64,000 nt of DNA from Arthrobacter sp. Edens01 (GTDB taxonomy: Bacteria; Actinomycetota; Actinomycetes; Actinomycetales; Micrococcaceae). Below, one piece after another: positions 37,001 through 44,154 of the stretch. Both the position numbers and the translations under genes were made by a program. Under the pieces are notes generated by a model, which was given only the letters and a program-made list of their open reading frames with translations, did not search any database and was not told the DNA's origin. Position 1 is the stretch's first letter. Each line of letters opens with the position of its first letter. Location: NCBI RefSeq assembly GCF_001307035.1, contig NZ_LKIU01000005.1:854300-918299 (forward strand), read 5' to 3'.

Positions 37001-38418
37001 GTCTTTTGGCTGCTCAGACAATTAGGCCGACAGTGGTAATCATCCCTGACCACTACGCGCTGGAAGGAAGCGGCCTGGACTTCCTTACGGAGTCGGAAGC
37101 GACCCCCGCAATGCTCGAACGCCAGGGCATCCGATGGATAGGCGAGATGCCGGGGGAGGGAACGGACAGAACAGTTTTCGAAGATCTTCTGACGGCGACA
37201 ACTTTCGGCGAATGGTCCGAGATCGGGATTTCCGCCGAAAACGGCAGCGGTGTCGGCGAAGGCCTGTTGCGCTATGGAACCGCTCCTGAGGGCTCCCCCA
37301 AGCTGTCATCAACGGTTCATGGAGTGGACCGGATAAACGGGAAGGTTGTATTTCGCCGGTATCCGGCGATAGATACACTCCCTGCTGCGCAGCCGCGGGT
37401 TTCCGTCAGGCAGCGACCAGACACGACCATTCTCATAGCCGGTCATGACCTGAAGTTCACCAGCGGTATCATCCGGTCCCTTGAGTCCGAGGGACATACG
37501 GTAATCCTGGATTCGTGGCAGGGGCACAATCAGCATGATGAGGAGCTCAGCAGACAAAAGCTGTCCAAGGCTGATGTTGTATTCACAGAGTGGACGCTGG
37601 GAAACGCGGTTTGGTATTCCAAGAACCTGCACGAGCATCAGCGCCTGGTGTCGCGGTTCCATTCCCAAGAACTTTTCACTGATTATCCAAAGATGATAAA
37701 CACGGACCGGGTCGAGAAGTTCATCTTTGTTGGGGAGCACGTGAAGAACATCGCCGTAAGGGATTTGGGTATATCCCTGGCGAAGTCGATTGTTCTGCCT
37801 AACCCGGTGGAGGCACTGGAATTGGCCGTGCCCAAGGATGATGACGCGCGGTTCACTTTGGGCCTAGTGGGGATAGTGCCGGCCCAGAAAGGTTTGGACA
37901 GGGCTCTGGATCTGCTGGCAGCGCTTCGTGCCGTCGATCCGCGTTACCGGCTCCGCATCAAGGGCAAACGGCCCGAAGACTACACCTGGATGAGTGCAAG
38001 GCCCGACGAAATGGCGTATTACGAGTCCCAGTACCAGCGCATCGAAGCCGATGCCTTGCTCCGCGGAGCCGTCACCTTTGACGGGCATGGCCCTGACATG
38101 AGCCGATGGTACCGCGATATCGGTGTGGTCCTCTCAGTCAGCGAATTCGAGTCTTTTCATATGACCCTTGCTGACGGGGGAGCCAGCGGCGCCGCACCTG
38201 TGAGCTTGGCTTGGCCTGGCTCGGACCAGATCTACCCCGACTCGTGGCTGTTCCCATCCGTGCCCGAAATGGCGGCGTACATACTTAGGGCGACCAGAAC
38301 CACCGAGGAATGGAAGCGCCACGGTGCTGAGGCGAGTTCGTGGGTCAGCGAGCACTTGTCTTCAAAGAAGGTGCTGCCTGCGCTAACCAGCGTCATCTTG
38401 GGTGACCACCAGGCATGA
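34009..38418 (+). CDS. Giant glycosyltransferase: GT4 + CgeB-like + GT-B
   Basis: A 1469-residue protein. In order: coiled coil (about 45-90), then a basic hinge (SLRLGKAMLAPIRK); a GT4 domain (about 220-640) with YEVRGLWEITEAS, LLPNGVDTDRF, GDGPELPHLV and SPLKPLEAMAAGKA; a CgeB-like domain (about 650-985) with LLVESAWEG around residue 697, FWNKEDPVHF and NVNSVDASPTMFSRR; and a C-terminal GT-B-like domain (about 1130-1460) with FHSQELFTDYP, LGLVGIVPAQKGLDRAL and VLSVSEFESFHM. Three transferase domains in one chain would let one protein build a repeat unit. It ends 4 nt inside the next gene. Individual specificities are unknown. Confidence 0.8.
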   Translation: MKYADERQSFSAAALARRQNYPSDMDGLLALYEETVARGQEDALALRTLQREFLEVRAESDQLRSELQTARSEVQRLKTELTKLRRSASLRLGKAMLAPIRKVRPAGQAQSLKHPVPQNAEGRTLAQAPGPSEPGWPGEQRMEREIRLEELLSDVRKEPSAANILRAVAHYYYVLGEIQAPAALIREHADALESLDAPGRRTVEAVLGQERLWRREPDIAPRQPNAGYLIERGRVMYCAHSTGHFNSNGYSTRTAELVQGFLKQGVDVRVVARPGYPWDVPVDQPKPPVTRFTRDVLGVEHVFTPGPSWSNQPLDRYWLEAADVYVREAQRARVAAIHSASNHVTALPALLAARRLGLPFSYEVRGLWEITEASEKPGWEKSERFQLAKRLETLVASNADIVFAITEQVREELVRRGVEREKIQLLPNGVDTDRFTPMPASDELRLDLGLPTGVPVIGYAGSLVHYEGLSDLLGAVALLRDRGIDFHAVIVGDGPELPHLVARTDSLGLGDRVTFTGRVEATKVPDYVSVFDVMPCPRLRLPVTELVSPLKPLEAMAAGKAMVLTDLAPLREFAGADQGRALLAEPANPVPLADQLAKLLTNKALREELGKRARLWVVRSRQWGDIARTMSDSLLPLLHGEQPALPDQRDLKQISVGVIADSFTTEGLRPEVQLTELLPGAWRDQLTQSPIDVLLVESAWEGVDGKWKQKVGYYDEERFSDLRGIIAFCNEQSIPTIFWNKEDPVHFNRFKRTAEIFDHVFTTDSGCIARYAESSSRNRTVASLPFYSQPKLHNPLPTDYPYEHTVAYAGSYYGDRYPARSAELAAILSAAKPFGLAIYDRQHLNEDSPYRFPSSLGPFVRGGLPYLEMVKAYKAHPVHVNVNSVDASPTMFSRRVAEIAASGSVVLSGKGEGVTNVMAGLVHTVANSEEAHAVLSRWMKNETVRLRDAWLGYRLIHRGHTAAHRLAYMLRCAGMVVRAPEPPRYAVRLNDPSPDALRLLAAQTIRPTVVIIPDHYALEGSGLDFLTESEATPAMLERQGIRWIGEMPGEGTDRTVFEDLLTATTFGEWSEIGISAENGSGVGEGLLRYGTAPEGSPKLSSTVHGVDRINGKVVFRRYPAIDTLPAAQPRVSVRQRPDTTILIAGHDLKFTSGIIRSLESEGHTVILDSWQGHNQHDEELSRQKLSKADVVFTEWTLGNAVWYSKNLHEHQRLVSRFHSQELFTDYPKMINTDRVEKFIFVGEHVKNIAVRDLGISLAKSIVLPNPVEALELAVPKDDDARFTLGLVGIVPAQKGLDRALDLLAALRAVDPRYRLRIKGKRPEDYTWMSARPDEMAYYESQYQRIEADALLRGAVTFDGHGPDMSRWYRDIGVVLSVSEFESFHMTLADGGASGAAPVSLAWPGSDQIYPDSWLFPSVPEMAAYILRATRTTEEWKRHGAEASSWVSEHLSSKKVLPALTSVILGDHQA

Positions 38419-39851
38419 GGGTCCGGGGCATCGCGCAGGCAACATTTGGGGCGCTCGGGGAAATGGCCGCCCGGCGTATCTTGACCCGTCCTTTAACCGG
38501 GAGGTCTAATCCCGATGATGGTTGGAGTGCGAATCAAACCGACGCCGGCTACACGGTCAGGGCAACCACCGAAGGCAGATCCTTCAGTCTCTCCTGGACT
38601 ATTCCCAAGCCCTATGATGTCGAAGTGCACGGACATTCATTCGTCCTCCTGGACAGGAAAAGGGCACACCTTGGCGAAATACGAATAGAGGCGGACGGGC
38701 CCGCAACGCTCGCAGGGGACCGGCCAGGCAACCGGTCATCTCGTGTTCTGAGGCAGCAGCAAAGAGTCACGTTGACTGCGTGCACCGATCTAAGACTGCA
38801 TGTTCAAAACAAGGAAGGTCTTCTCGTACCCCGCGGTGTCTCGAGCCCGGCTGCAGGTTGGGCGGTATGGCAGGGGGAGCGTCACCTCACGTATTTGCTG
38901 GAAGAGCCTGTCTCGGGAGCGGGACGCTCCAAATTATGTGTAGCGTTTTCGGCGATAGGCGCTCCGTACGACTTCACCTATAACTACCGCTCATCCCTAA
39001 AGAACGTGGACGCCTATCGGCTGTATATTCTCGACAACTTCGGGTCCCAGGGCTCGTACTATTTTGCGGATCACCGGGACCGGACGATATTCAACGCTGT
39101 GCAGGAGTTTATTGCGGAAACAGCCCGGCAGCTCGGCGTGGATCGCATGGATATCACCATGTTGGGGACCTCCAAAGGAGGGACGGCCGCAATCGCCCAT
39201 GGGCTCAGGCTCGGCGCCGGCCGCGTTGTTGCTGGAGCGCCCCAGTACCTGCCCGGTTCCTACCTCAAGGGTGCGGCGCCCCATATCCTCTCGTTCATCG
39301 CAGGAGCTGATGACCAAGAGTCGGTAGCTTGGCTTGACCGGCTGATCCCTGAATCGCTGGGAGAATCCAGCCGTGACACATCAGTCTCCATCCTGGTTGG
39401 TGAAAATGACAGCCATCTTAAGATCCATGTCCGTCCCTTCATGGAATTTGCCGAGCGGGAGAACCTGGATGCCACCGTGCTGGTGGTTAAAGATCTCACT
39501 CATCAGGACATTGGCCGGGCATTCTCGCCCTATGTGGGCGACGTGCTTCGCTCCGGCGACGATCCCGCCAGGCGAAGGTCTCTCATTCCTTACCAGTTTG
39601 AATGGCGGAATGGGGCAGCGGGCAATGAAGTCCAGCTTAAGGTCTGGGTACCGCCGGGTGAGGTTGTCTCCGCGGTTTTCAAGACCGAACAAGGTGCCTT
39701 GCCCCTGATGTCCTCGCACACTCCGACGTACTTCCGGACTGAGGTTCCGGACGGACAGAGCGTTTGGGCGACGGTTACACGCAGGGCCTCAGATGGTTCC
39801 GGCGGCCTTCGTACCTTCGATACGAGGATTCTCGCACCCCGGGACAACTGA
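38415..39851 (+). CDS. Alpha/beta-hydrolase, Asp2-like
   Basis: A 478-residue protein. About residues 40-165 are beta-rich. About 170-395 form an alpha/beta hydrolase with nucleophile elbow GTSKGG (Ser253), a probable acid in VGENDSH, and a probable His in DLTHQD. About 400-478 form a further beta-rich tail. The arrangement resembles the Asp2 accessory protein of glycan-modifying secretion systems, where the Ser fold acetylates sugars, and the two other hydrolases in this window share the same ND...H..PF and late-His pattern. No signal peptide is visible. An acyltransferase or esterase acting on the polymer is inferred. ATG overlaps the previous stop by 4 nt. Confidence 0.65.
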   Translation: MRVRGIAQATFGALGEMAARRILTRPLTGRSNPDDGWSANQTDAGYTVRATTEGRSFSLSWTIPKPYDVEVHGHSFVLLDRKRAHLGEIRIEADGPATLAGDRPGNRSSRVLRQQQRVTLTACTDLRLHVQNKEGLLVPRGVSSPAAGWAVWQGERHLTYLLEEPVSGAGRSKLCVAFSAIGAPYDFTYNYRSSLKNVDAYRLYILDNFGSQGSYYFADHRDRTIFNAVQEFIAETARQLGVDRMDITMLGTSKGGTAAIAHGLRLGAGRVVAGAPQYLPGSYLKGAAPHILSFIAGADDQESVAWLDRLIPESLGESSRDTSVSILVGENDSHLKIHVRPFMEFAERENLDATVLVVKDLTHQDIGRAFSPYVGDVLRSGDDPARRRSLIPYQFEWRNGAAGNEVQLKVWVPPGEVVSAVFKTEQGALPLMSSHTPTYFRTEVPDGQSVWATVTRRASDGSGGLRTFDTRILAPRDN

Positions 39852-39881
39852 AACGACCATCTTCGGGGTGCTGGGAACTGC

Positions 39882-41054
39882 TTATCCCCAGATTCGAACG
39901 GCTTTCCTATGGATGATCTCGTCCCCCAAACGGACGAACGCCCGGACGGAGCAGCCAGGGGGAACATCTTTGAAGACAACCACCTCTTCGCGGGAGTACC
40001 AAAGGGTCTCAAGCCGTTCAGCCCCCTTCACCAGATAGTAGGCGATCATCGCATCTTGGCCGAACATTTTCTCGAGGTTGGCGGCCACTACGGCCCTGCC
40101 GCCTGGGGAGCGGCTGACTGTCAAGCGGAATTCACGCGCCAGTGGGGCGAGATCCGGCGAGTACGTCAGGTCATTCGACTGGTTGGCTACGAAATCATGT
40201 AATTCATCTTCGTCCTGAAACTGCAGTCTCCCCTCGAGGTTGTCTATATAGGCTGACTTATTGTCCTGCGACAGGTTGGACCCACGTCTCATATATACGA
40301 AGGTTGGCTCATTGTTGCGGACTAAAGTTAAGACTATGCCTCGCTGGCTGAACAGATCTTCCGCTTCTTGGTCAATGAACTCCGGAATTCCCCAAGGGCT
40401 GTAGGCTTCGAGCGTCTCATAGTGGGCGCGGGGAATCACAAAGAACTTGTTCCCGGGTATGCACCGTCTGAATGATACGTTTTCGAGTGTTACACCTTCT
40501 GGTCGGACATAGGCCAGAAACTGGCGGTACATGCCGACGGCGCTGACTGACTGCGGGGTACTGCAGAGAACTTTACGGGCGATTAGATTGATTTGCTCAA
40601 AGTGGTCTGGGTGCAGCAGGTCGTCGTCGTCCATAGATACTCGGATTAAGGCATCGTATTGATCGAGACGCAGATACTTAGAAGCCGACGCGAAAAGGGC
40701 CTCCCTTCTTCCTGGCTGTTTATTTGGGTTCTTCAGTTTGTCAACGTGGGAAGTAGGCGGAGCGTCGTATCCGCCGCTCGGGTGGTCATAAAGATGGATG
40801 CGGGTGATTGCCCGTGTCAAGGAGTCCATGCGGTTGATTGACAGTTCGAGGGCCGGAAGATAAGCACTCTTGTCCCTAGAGACGTGGATGACTATCTGCA
40901 TGTCAGTGCCGTCGGATAGCGGCGATTGTTCGCCTATGGAGGCCAACGTTCTGCTAAAGCGGTTCAAATATGCTTTTATGATCTCCTGATCCGTCTCCGC
41001 ATCACAAAAAATCATGTCTGCCCAGAGTAATAGCCGGGGCTGCTTGGAGCTCAT
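39882..41054 (-). CDS. Putative GT2-like glycosyltransferase
   Basis: A 390-residue cytoplasmic protein of GT-A type, resembling the putative rhamnosyl-transferase group. The acidic metal/donor motif is SMDDDDLLHP, preceded by ALFASASKYLRLDQYDALIRV. A second half has GNKFFVIPRAHY, GIPEFIDQEAEDLF and FVYMRRGSNLS. The last 100 residues are an extra domain of unknown kind (SPGGRAVVAANLEKM). ATG at 41054 lies 16 nt downstream of the hydrolase gene at 41071 on the same strand. The DNA here is somewhat AT-richer than the surrounding TagF-like genes. It is convergent with the Asp2-like hydrolase gene. Confidence 0.72.
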   Translation of the reverse strand: MSSKQPRLLLWADMIFCDAETDQEIIKAYLNRFSRTLASIGEQSPLSDGTDMQIVIHVSRDKSAYLPALELSINRMDSLTRAITRIHLYDHPSGGYDAPPTSHVDKLKNPNKQPGRREALFASASKYLRLDQYDALIRVSMDDDDLLHPDHFEQINLIARKVLCSTPQSVSAVGMYRQFLAYVRPEGVTLENVSFRRCIPGNKFFVIPRAHYETLEAYSPWGIPEFIDQEAEDLFSQRGIVLTLVRNNEPTFVYMRRGSNLSQDNKSAYIDNLEGRLQFQDEDELHDFVANQSNDLTYSPDLAPLAREFRLTVSRSPGGRAVVAANLEKMFGQDAMIAYYLVKGAERLETLWYSREEVVVFKDVPPGCSVRAFVRLGDEIIHRKAVRIWG

Positions 41055-41070
41055 ACTGGAAGTTTTCCCG

Positions 41071-42717
41071 TCATTGTGCAGAAAGATCTAAGCGCTCGTA
41101 TTGCTGCTTGTTCCAGGGGTTGAGTTTTTCTCCCCAATCATGCAAAGCGTAGTCAATCAGTGGGTTGAGAACACTTCGGTACGGCATGTTGTGGCCGACG
41201 GCAAATGGCTCAACAATGAGTTGCACGTTCCCATTCGCTGAGACAGACGTTGTGGGGGTCATCCCCAGTTGTTTGGCAAAAGGCTTGAGATGCTTTTCGA
41301 TATGAAATGCATCATCGTCATTCTGGACGTAGATTACCTGATAGGTCCCTGGCGCACTGGTGGAGACTCTGTGAACCAGACTAACGCGCTCTTGGAGATG
41401 GCTTAGCTCTTCGGGGGAGTTCATCTCCGGAAAAAGAGTGCGCTGGTACGTGAGAACGGATTTAGCCCAGTATTTACGGATATCTGTCTGTGGGTTAAAA
41501 GCCAGGGTGCGGGATCCTTCGACGGAGGCCGCGAGGTTGACAGAGGCGAAACCCCCGCCTGACCCGCCAACAAACAGAATCTTCTTGGCGTCCAACTGCT
41601 CTGCCACGGCTCTGACCGTTGAACTGTAGCGCGCAGTGAGATCATCTTCCGCATCTCCTGTGAACCAGGCCAGCTCGAGTTCCGGGTAGGCCTCCAGCGC
41701 GCCGTCGGAAAGAAAAAGAAGATTCTCGCCCCTGGACTGCAATGTAGACAGGAACTCGAATCGGGGAACCTCATATTTCGCGCGTGCAAGTGCCCCGTGA
41801 CTAACGACCAGCAGGGTATCGGCGCCTGTATTCTGCACCAGGAAGCGAATTGGATACTTCTCCCCAGTCCCCGGCCGGGGAACGATAACGTGTTCTGTAC
41901 GTCCCTCAATACGGACATCCAACTGATCAGGATCACTCCAGCAGAGCACTGGTGCCTGATGCTGGGCATCCCAGTTCCAATGCCTGGGCTTTTCAGAGCT
42001 GCGGTTTTTCAAAGCGGCCGCGAGCTGCGCGGCGAGGTCGTGATAATGCTGGTCCCCTATGCTGGGCGCGGGCTCGCCGCGGGCTCCTTTGGTCATCGCT
42101 ATGTTCGGTTTGGCATCGAGAACCGCAATTCCGCGCCGCCGCAGGTGTCGATAGTAGGGTGCATAAGCGATGGCGCGGGCACGCCCGTGCAGGCGCTGAC
42201 TGGCTCCAGGGGCTTTCTGAGAGTGGGCCGCCGGAGGCAGCTTCAAGGTGAACGTCCTAGAGTGCAACCCAAGCGTCCCCAACAGGGCTATCAACCCGTC
42301 AGCGGCGGTTTTCCACAGCGCTAAGTGCTCCCGCGTACCAAACCTGACGTGACGGGTGATCTGGGCGCCCCGCACGGAGGTCTTGGCTAGGTGCGGCGAC
42401 GCGGTCAGATAGGTTCCGTCAGTGAGCCGGTAGACACCGAATCGTTCATCTGCCAAGTCCCACAGCACACAGTCCAATTGCCCTGACTTGACTACGAGTT
42501 CGTCGGTCAAGGAGGATCGCGCGTCATCCATCAAGACACGTGAAGCAGCAGAGGTCAGGCTTGGCAGGGCAGTGAGGTCAACGCTGCTGGCACCGTTCAT
42601 GGCGCTAATCAACGACTGGCGAGCTACGTATCCCGCACGGACCGCGTTGTCACTATAAGTAGCGAGGAGGTTTACGGCAGCCTCGCTGCCGTAAACCAGA
42701 ACCCGGATTTTAGGCAT
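41071..42717 (-). CDS. GDSL-like (DUF6270-type) domain fused to alpha/beta-hydrolase
   Basis: A 548-residue protein with the same two domain types as the protein at 11803 but in reverse order. About residues 1-235 resemble the DUF6270-like domain: RVLVYGSEAAVN, then CVLWDLADERFGVYRL, YLTASPHL and a late HYHDLA. Block I reads GSE rather than GSC. About 290-535 form the alpha/beta hydrolase with GGSGGG (Ser386), QNDDDAFH and FAVGHNMP, a full Ser-Asp-His set. ATG at 42717 is used; it overlaps the wecB gene end by 8 nt, so the two are coupled. It probably modifies or releases acyl groups on the polymer. Confidence 0.68.
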   Translation of the reverse strand: MPKIRVLVYGSEAAVNLLATYSDNAVRAGYVARQSLISAMNGASSVDLTALPSLTSAASRVLMDDARSSLTDELVVKSGQLDCVLWDLADERFGVYRLTDGTYLTASPHLAKTSVRGAQITRHVRFGTREHLALWKTAADGLIALLGTLGLHSRTFTLKLPPAAHSQKAPGASQRLHGRARAIAYAPYYRHLRRRGIAVLDAKPNIAMTKGARGEPAPSIGDQHYHDLAAQLAAALKNRSSEKPRHWNWDAQHQAPVLCWSDPDQLDVRIEGRTEHVIVPRPGTGEKYPIRFLVQNTGADTLLVVSHGALARAKYEVPRFEFLSTLQSRGENLLFLSDGALEAYPELELAWFTGDAEDDLTARYSSTVRAVAEQLDAKKILFVGGSGGGFASVNLAASVEGSRTLAFNPQTDIRKYWAKSVLTYQRTLFPEMNSPEELSHLQERVSLVHRVSTSAPGTYQVIYVQNDDDAFHIEKHLKPFAKQLGMTPTTSVSANGNVQLIVEPFAVGHNMPYRSVLNPLIDYALHDWGEKLNPWNKQQYERLDLSAQ

Positions 42718-43915
42718 CCCCGAAGTCAGCGATCCGCGACCCAACTCCCAGCATCTGCTCGATGGCGGCCACAGTCCGGGCTGCCGCCTTGCCGTCGCCG
42801 TAGGGGTTAACAGCGTTGGCCATCGAATCGAAGTGCGCCTGGTCATTGAGCAGCTGGTCCACCTCGCTCACGATACGGTCCTCGTCCGTGCCGATGAGCT
42901 TGACGGTGCCGGCGACAACAGCCTCGGGCCGCTCGGTGTTTTCCCGCATCACCAGGACGGGCTTGCCGAGGCTGGGGGCTTCTTCCTGGACTCCGCCTGA
43001 ATCGGTGAGGACCAGGTGGGACATGGAGAGCATGCGGGTGAATTCGCCGTAGGGCAGCGGCTCAACCACCAGGATGTTCTTTTTGCCTTCAATCGCAGGC
43101 ATGACTGCTGCACGGACCACCGGATTCTTGTGGAGCGGTACCACGATCATCAGATCGGGTTCTGCGTCCGCAATGCGGGCCAGAGCACGTCCGACGCCGC
43201 GCATGGCCTCGCCCTGGTTCTCCCGGCGGTGGGTGGTGACCAGGAGAATCTTTTCGCCCTTGGCAGCGAGCTCCTCGAGCGCCGGATCCGTGAAAGGTAC
43301 CTTCTTGTCAACGGTCATAAAGAGGGCGTCGATGACCGTGTTTCCGGTGACGACGATGTCCGCTGAAGGGATGTTTTCCTTCAGGAGATTTGCGCGGCTG
43401 GTGCTGGTGGGCGCCAAATGAAGGCTGGCGATCTGGGACGTGATTTTGCGGTTTGCTTCCTCCGGGAACGGCGAGAAAAGGTCGCCGCTGCGCAGGCCCG
43501 CTTCTGCGTGGACCACGGGGATGCTGTGGTAGAACGCAGCGATGGCACCGGCTGTTGACGTGGTGGTGTCGCCCTGCACAACTACGGCGTCGGGCCGGTT
43601 CACACTGAAGAGCTTATCGAGGCCCTCGATGGTCTTGGTCAGGATGCCGTTGAGCGTTTGACCGGGAGAGAAAATGTTCAGATCGTGGTCGGGCACGATC
43701 CCAAAGAGGCTGTTCACCTGATCCAGCATGGAGCGGTGCTGGCCAGTAACCGCGGTGAAGTGGTCCAGCGATGCCGAGTCCTGAAGAGCGGCGACGATAG
43801 GCGCCATTTTGATGGCTTCGGGACGTGTTCCGTAGATAGGCATAACGAGTGGCAAAGCGGTACCCCATAAAAGTGCGACTGGTTGAGTGTCCGCCAATTC
43901 TAGCTGATCCGGCAT
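42710..43915 (-). CDS. wecB: UDP-N-acetylglucosamine 2-epimerase (copy 1)
   Basis: A 401-residue non-hydrolysing epimerase interconverting UDP-GlcNAc and UDP-ManNAc. Motifs: YGTRPEAIKMAP, VVQGDTTTS, HAEAGLRSG, TTHRRENQGEAM and DSGGVQEEAPSLGKPVLVMR. It is a clear paralogue of the gene at 59263, sharing even the N-terminal WGTALPLVMPIYG. ATG at 43915 adds 20 residues (MPDQLELADTQ...) before that shared block; the ribosome-binding site is weak, so the real start could be nearer. Divergent from the TagF-like gene at 44155. Supplies the WecC-like dehydrogenase. Confidence 0.93.
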   Translation of the reverse strand: MPDQLELADTQPVALLWGTALPLVMPIYGTRPEAIKMAPIVAALQDSASLDHFTAVTGQHRSMLDQVNSLFGIVPDHDLNIFSPGQTLNGILTKTIEGLDKLFSVNRPDAVVVQGDTTTSTAGAIAAFYHSIPVVHAEAGLRSGDLFSPFPEEANRKITSQIASLHLAPTSTSRANLLKENIPSADIVVTGNTVIDALFMTVDKKVPFTDPALEELAAKGEKILLVTTHRRENQGEAMRGVGRALARIADAEPDLMIVVPLHKNPVVRAAVMPAIEGKKNILVVEPLPYGEFTRMLSMSHLVLTDSGGVQEEAPSLGKPVLVMRENTERPEAVVAGTVKLIGTDEDRIVSEVDQLLNDQAHFDSMANAVNPYGDGKAAARTVAAIEQMLGVGSRIADFGDA

Positions 43916-44154
43916 TACTCTTGTGCTTCGTCGATTTCTGTGAGTGATACCCTCGCCGCGGCACCACTTTGGTGCAGAAGGCCTCCAGGGGTAAAAGACG
44001 AGCAAACCCGGAGCAAATTACTTATTTACGAGGCCTAATTTCTCCCCTAATTTCGGCCCTCAACGAGGATCGGGTTCGGTGGAAGCGCACGGGCGTATCT
44101 GGAACTGAATCCGTCGGTTACCGGGGGAGCGGCGTGGGGGAGCTGTCGAGCAGG
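43916..44154. promoter_or_regulatory. Divergent promoter region between wecB and the TagF-like operon
   Basis: An open plus-strand frame enters here from TTG 43969, but its codons (AGA, TTA, CTA, ATT runs) and the AT-rich patch at 44010-44050 look noncoding. Two outward operons need promoters in this gap. No single -35/-10 pair is convincing enough to name. Confidence 0.4.

Noticed and set aside
43969-44154. Extended N-terminus of the TagF-like protein from TTG 43969
   Set aside because: The extra codons include AGA, TTA, CTA and clustered ATT, unlike the rest of the gene, and there is no ribosome-binding site. ATG 44155 is preferred, though not proven.
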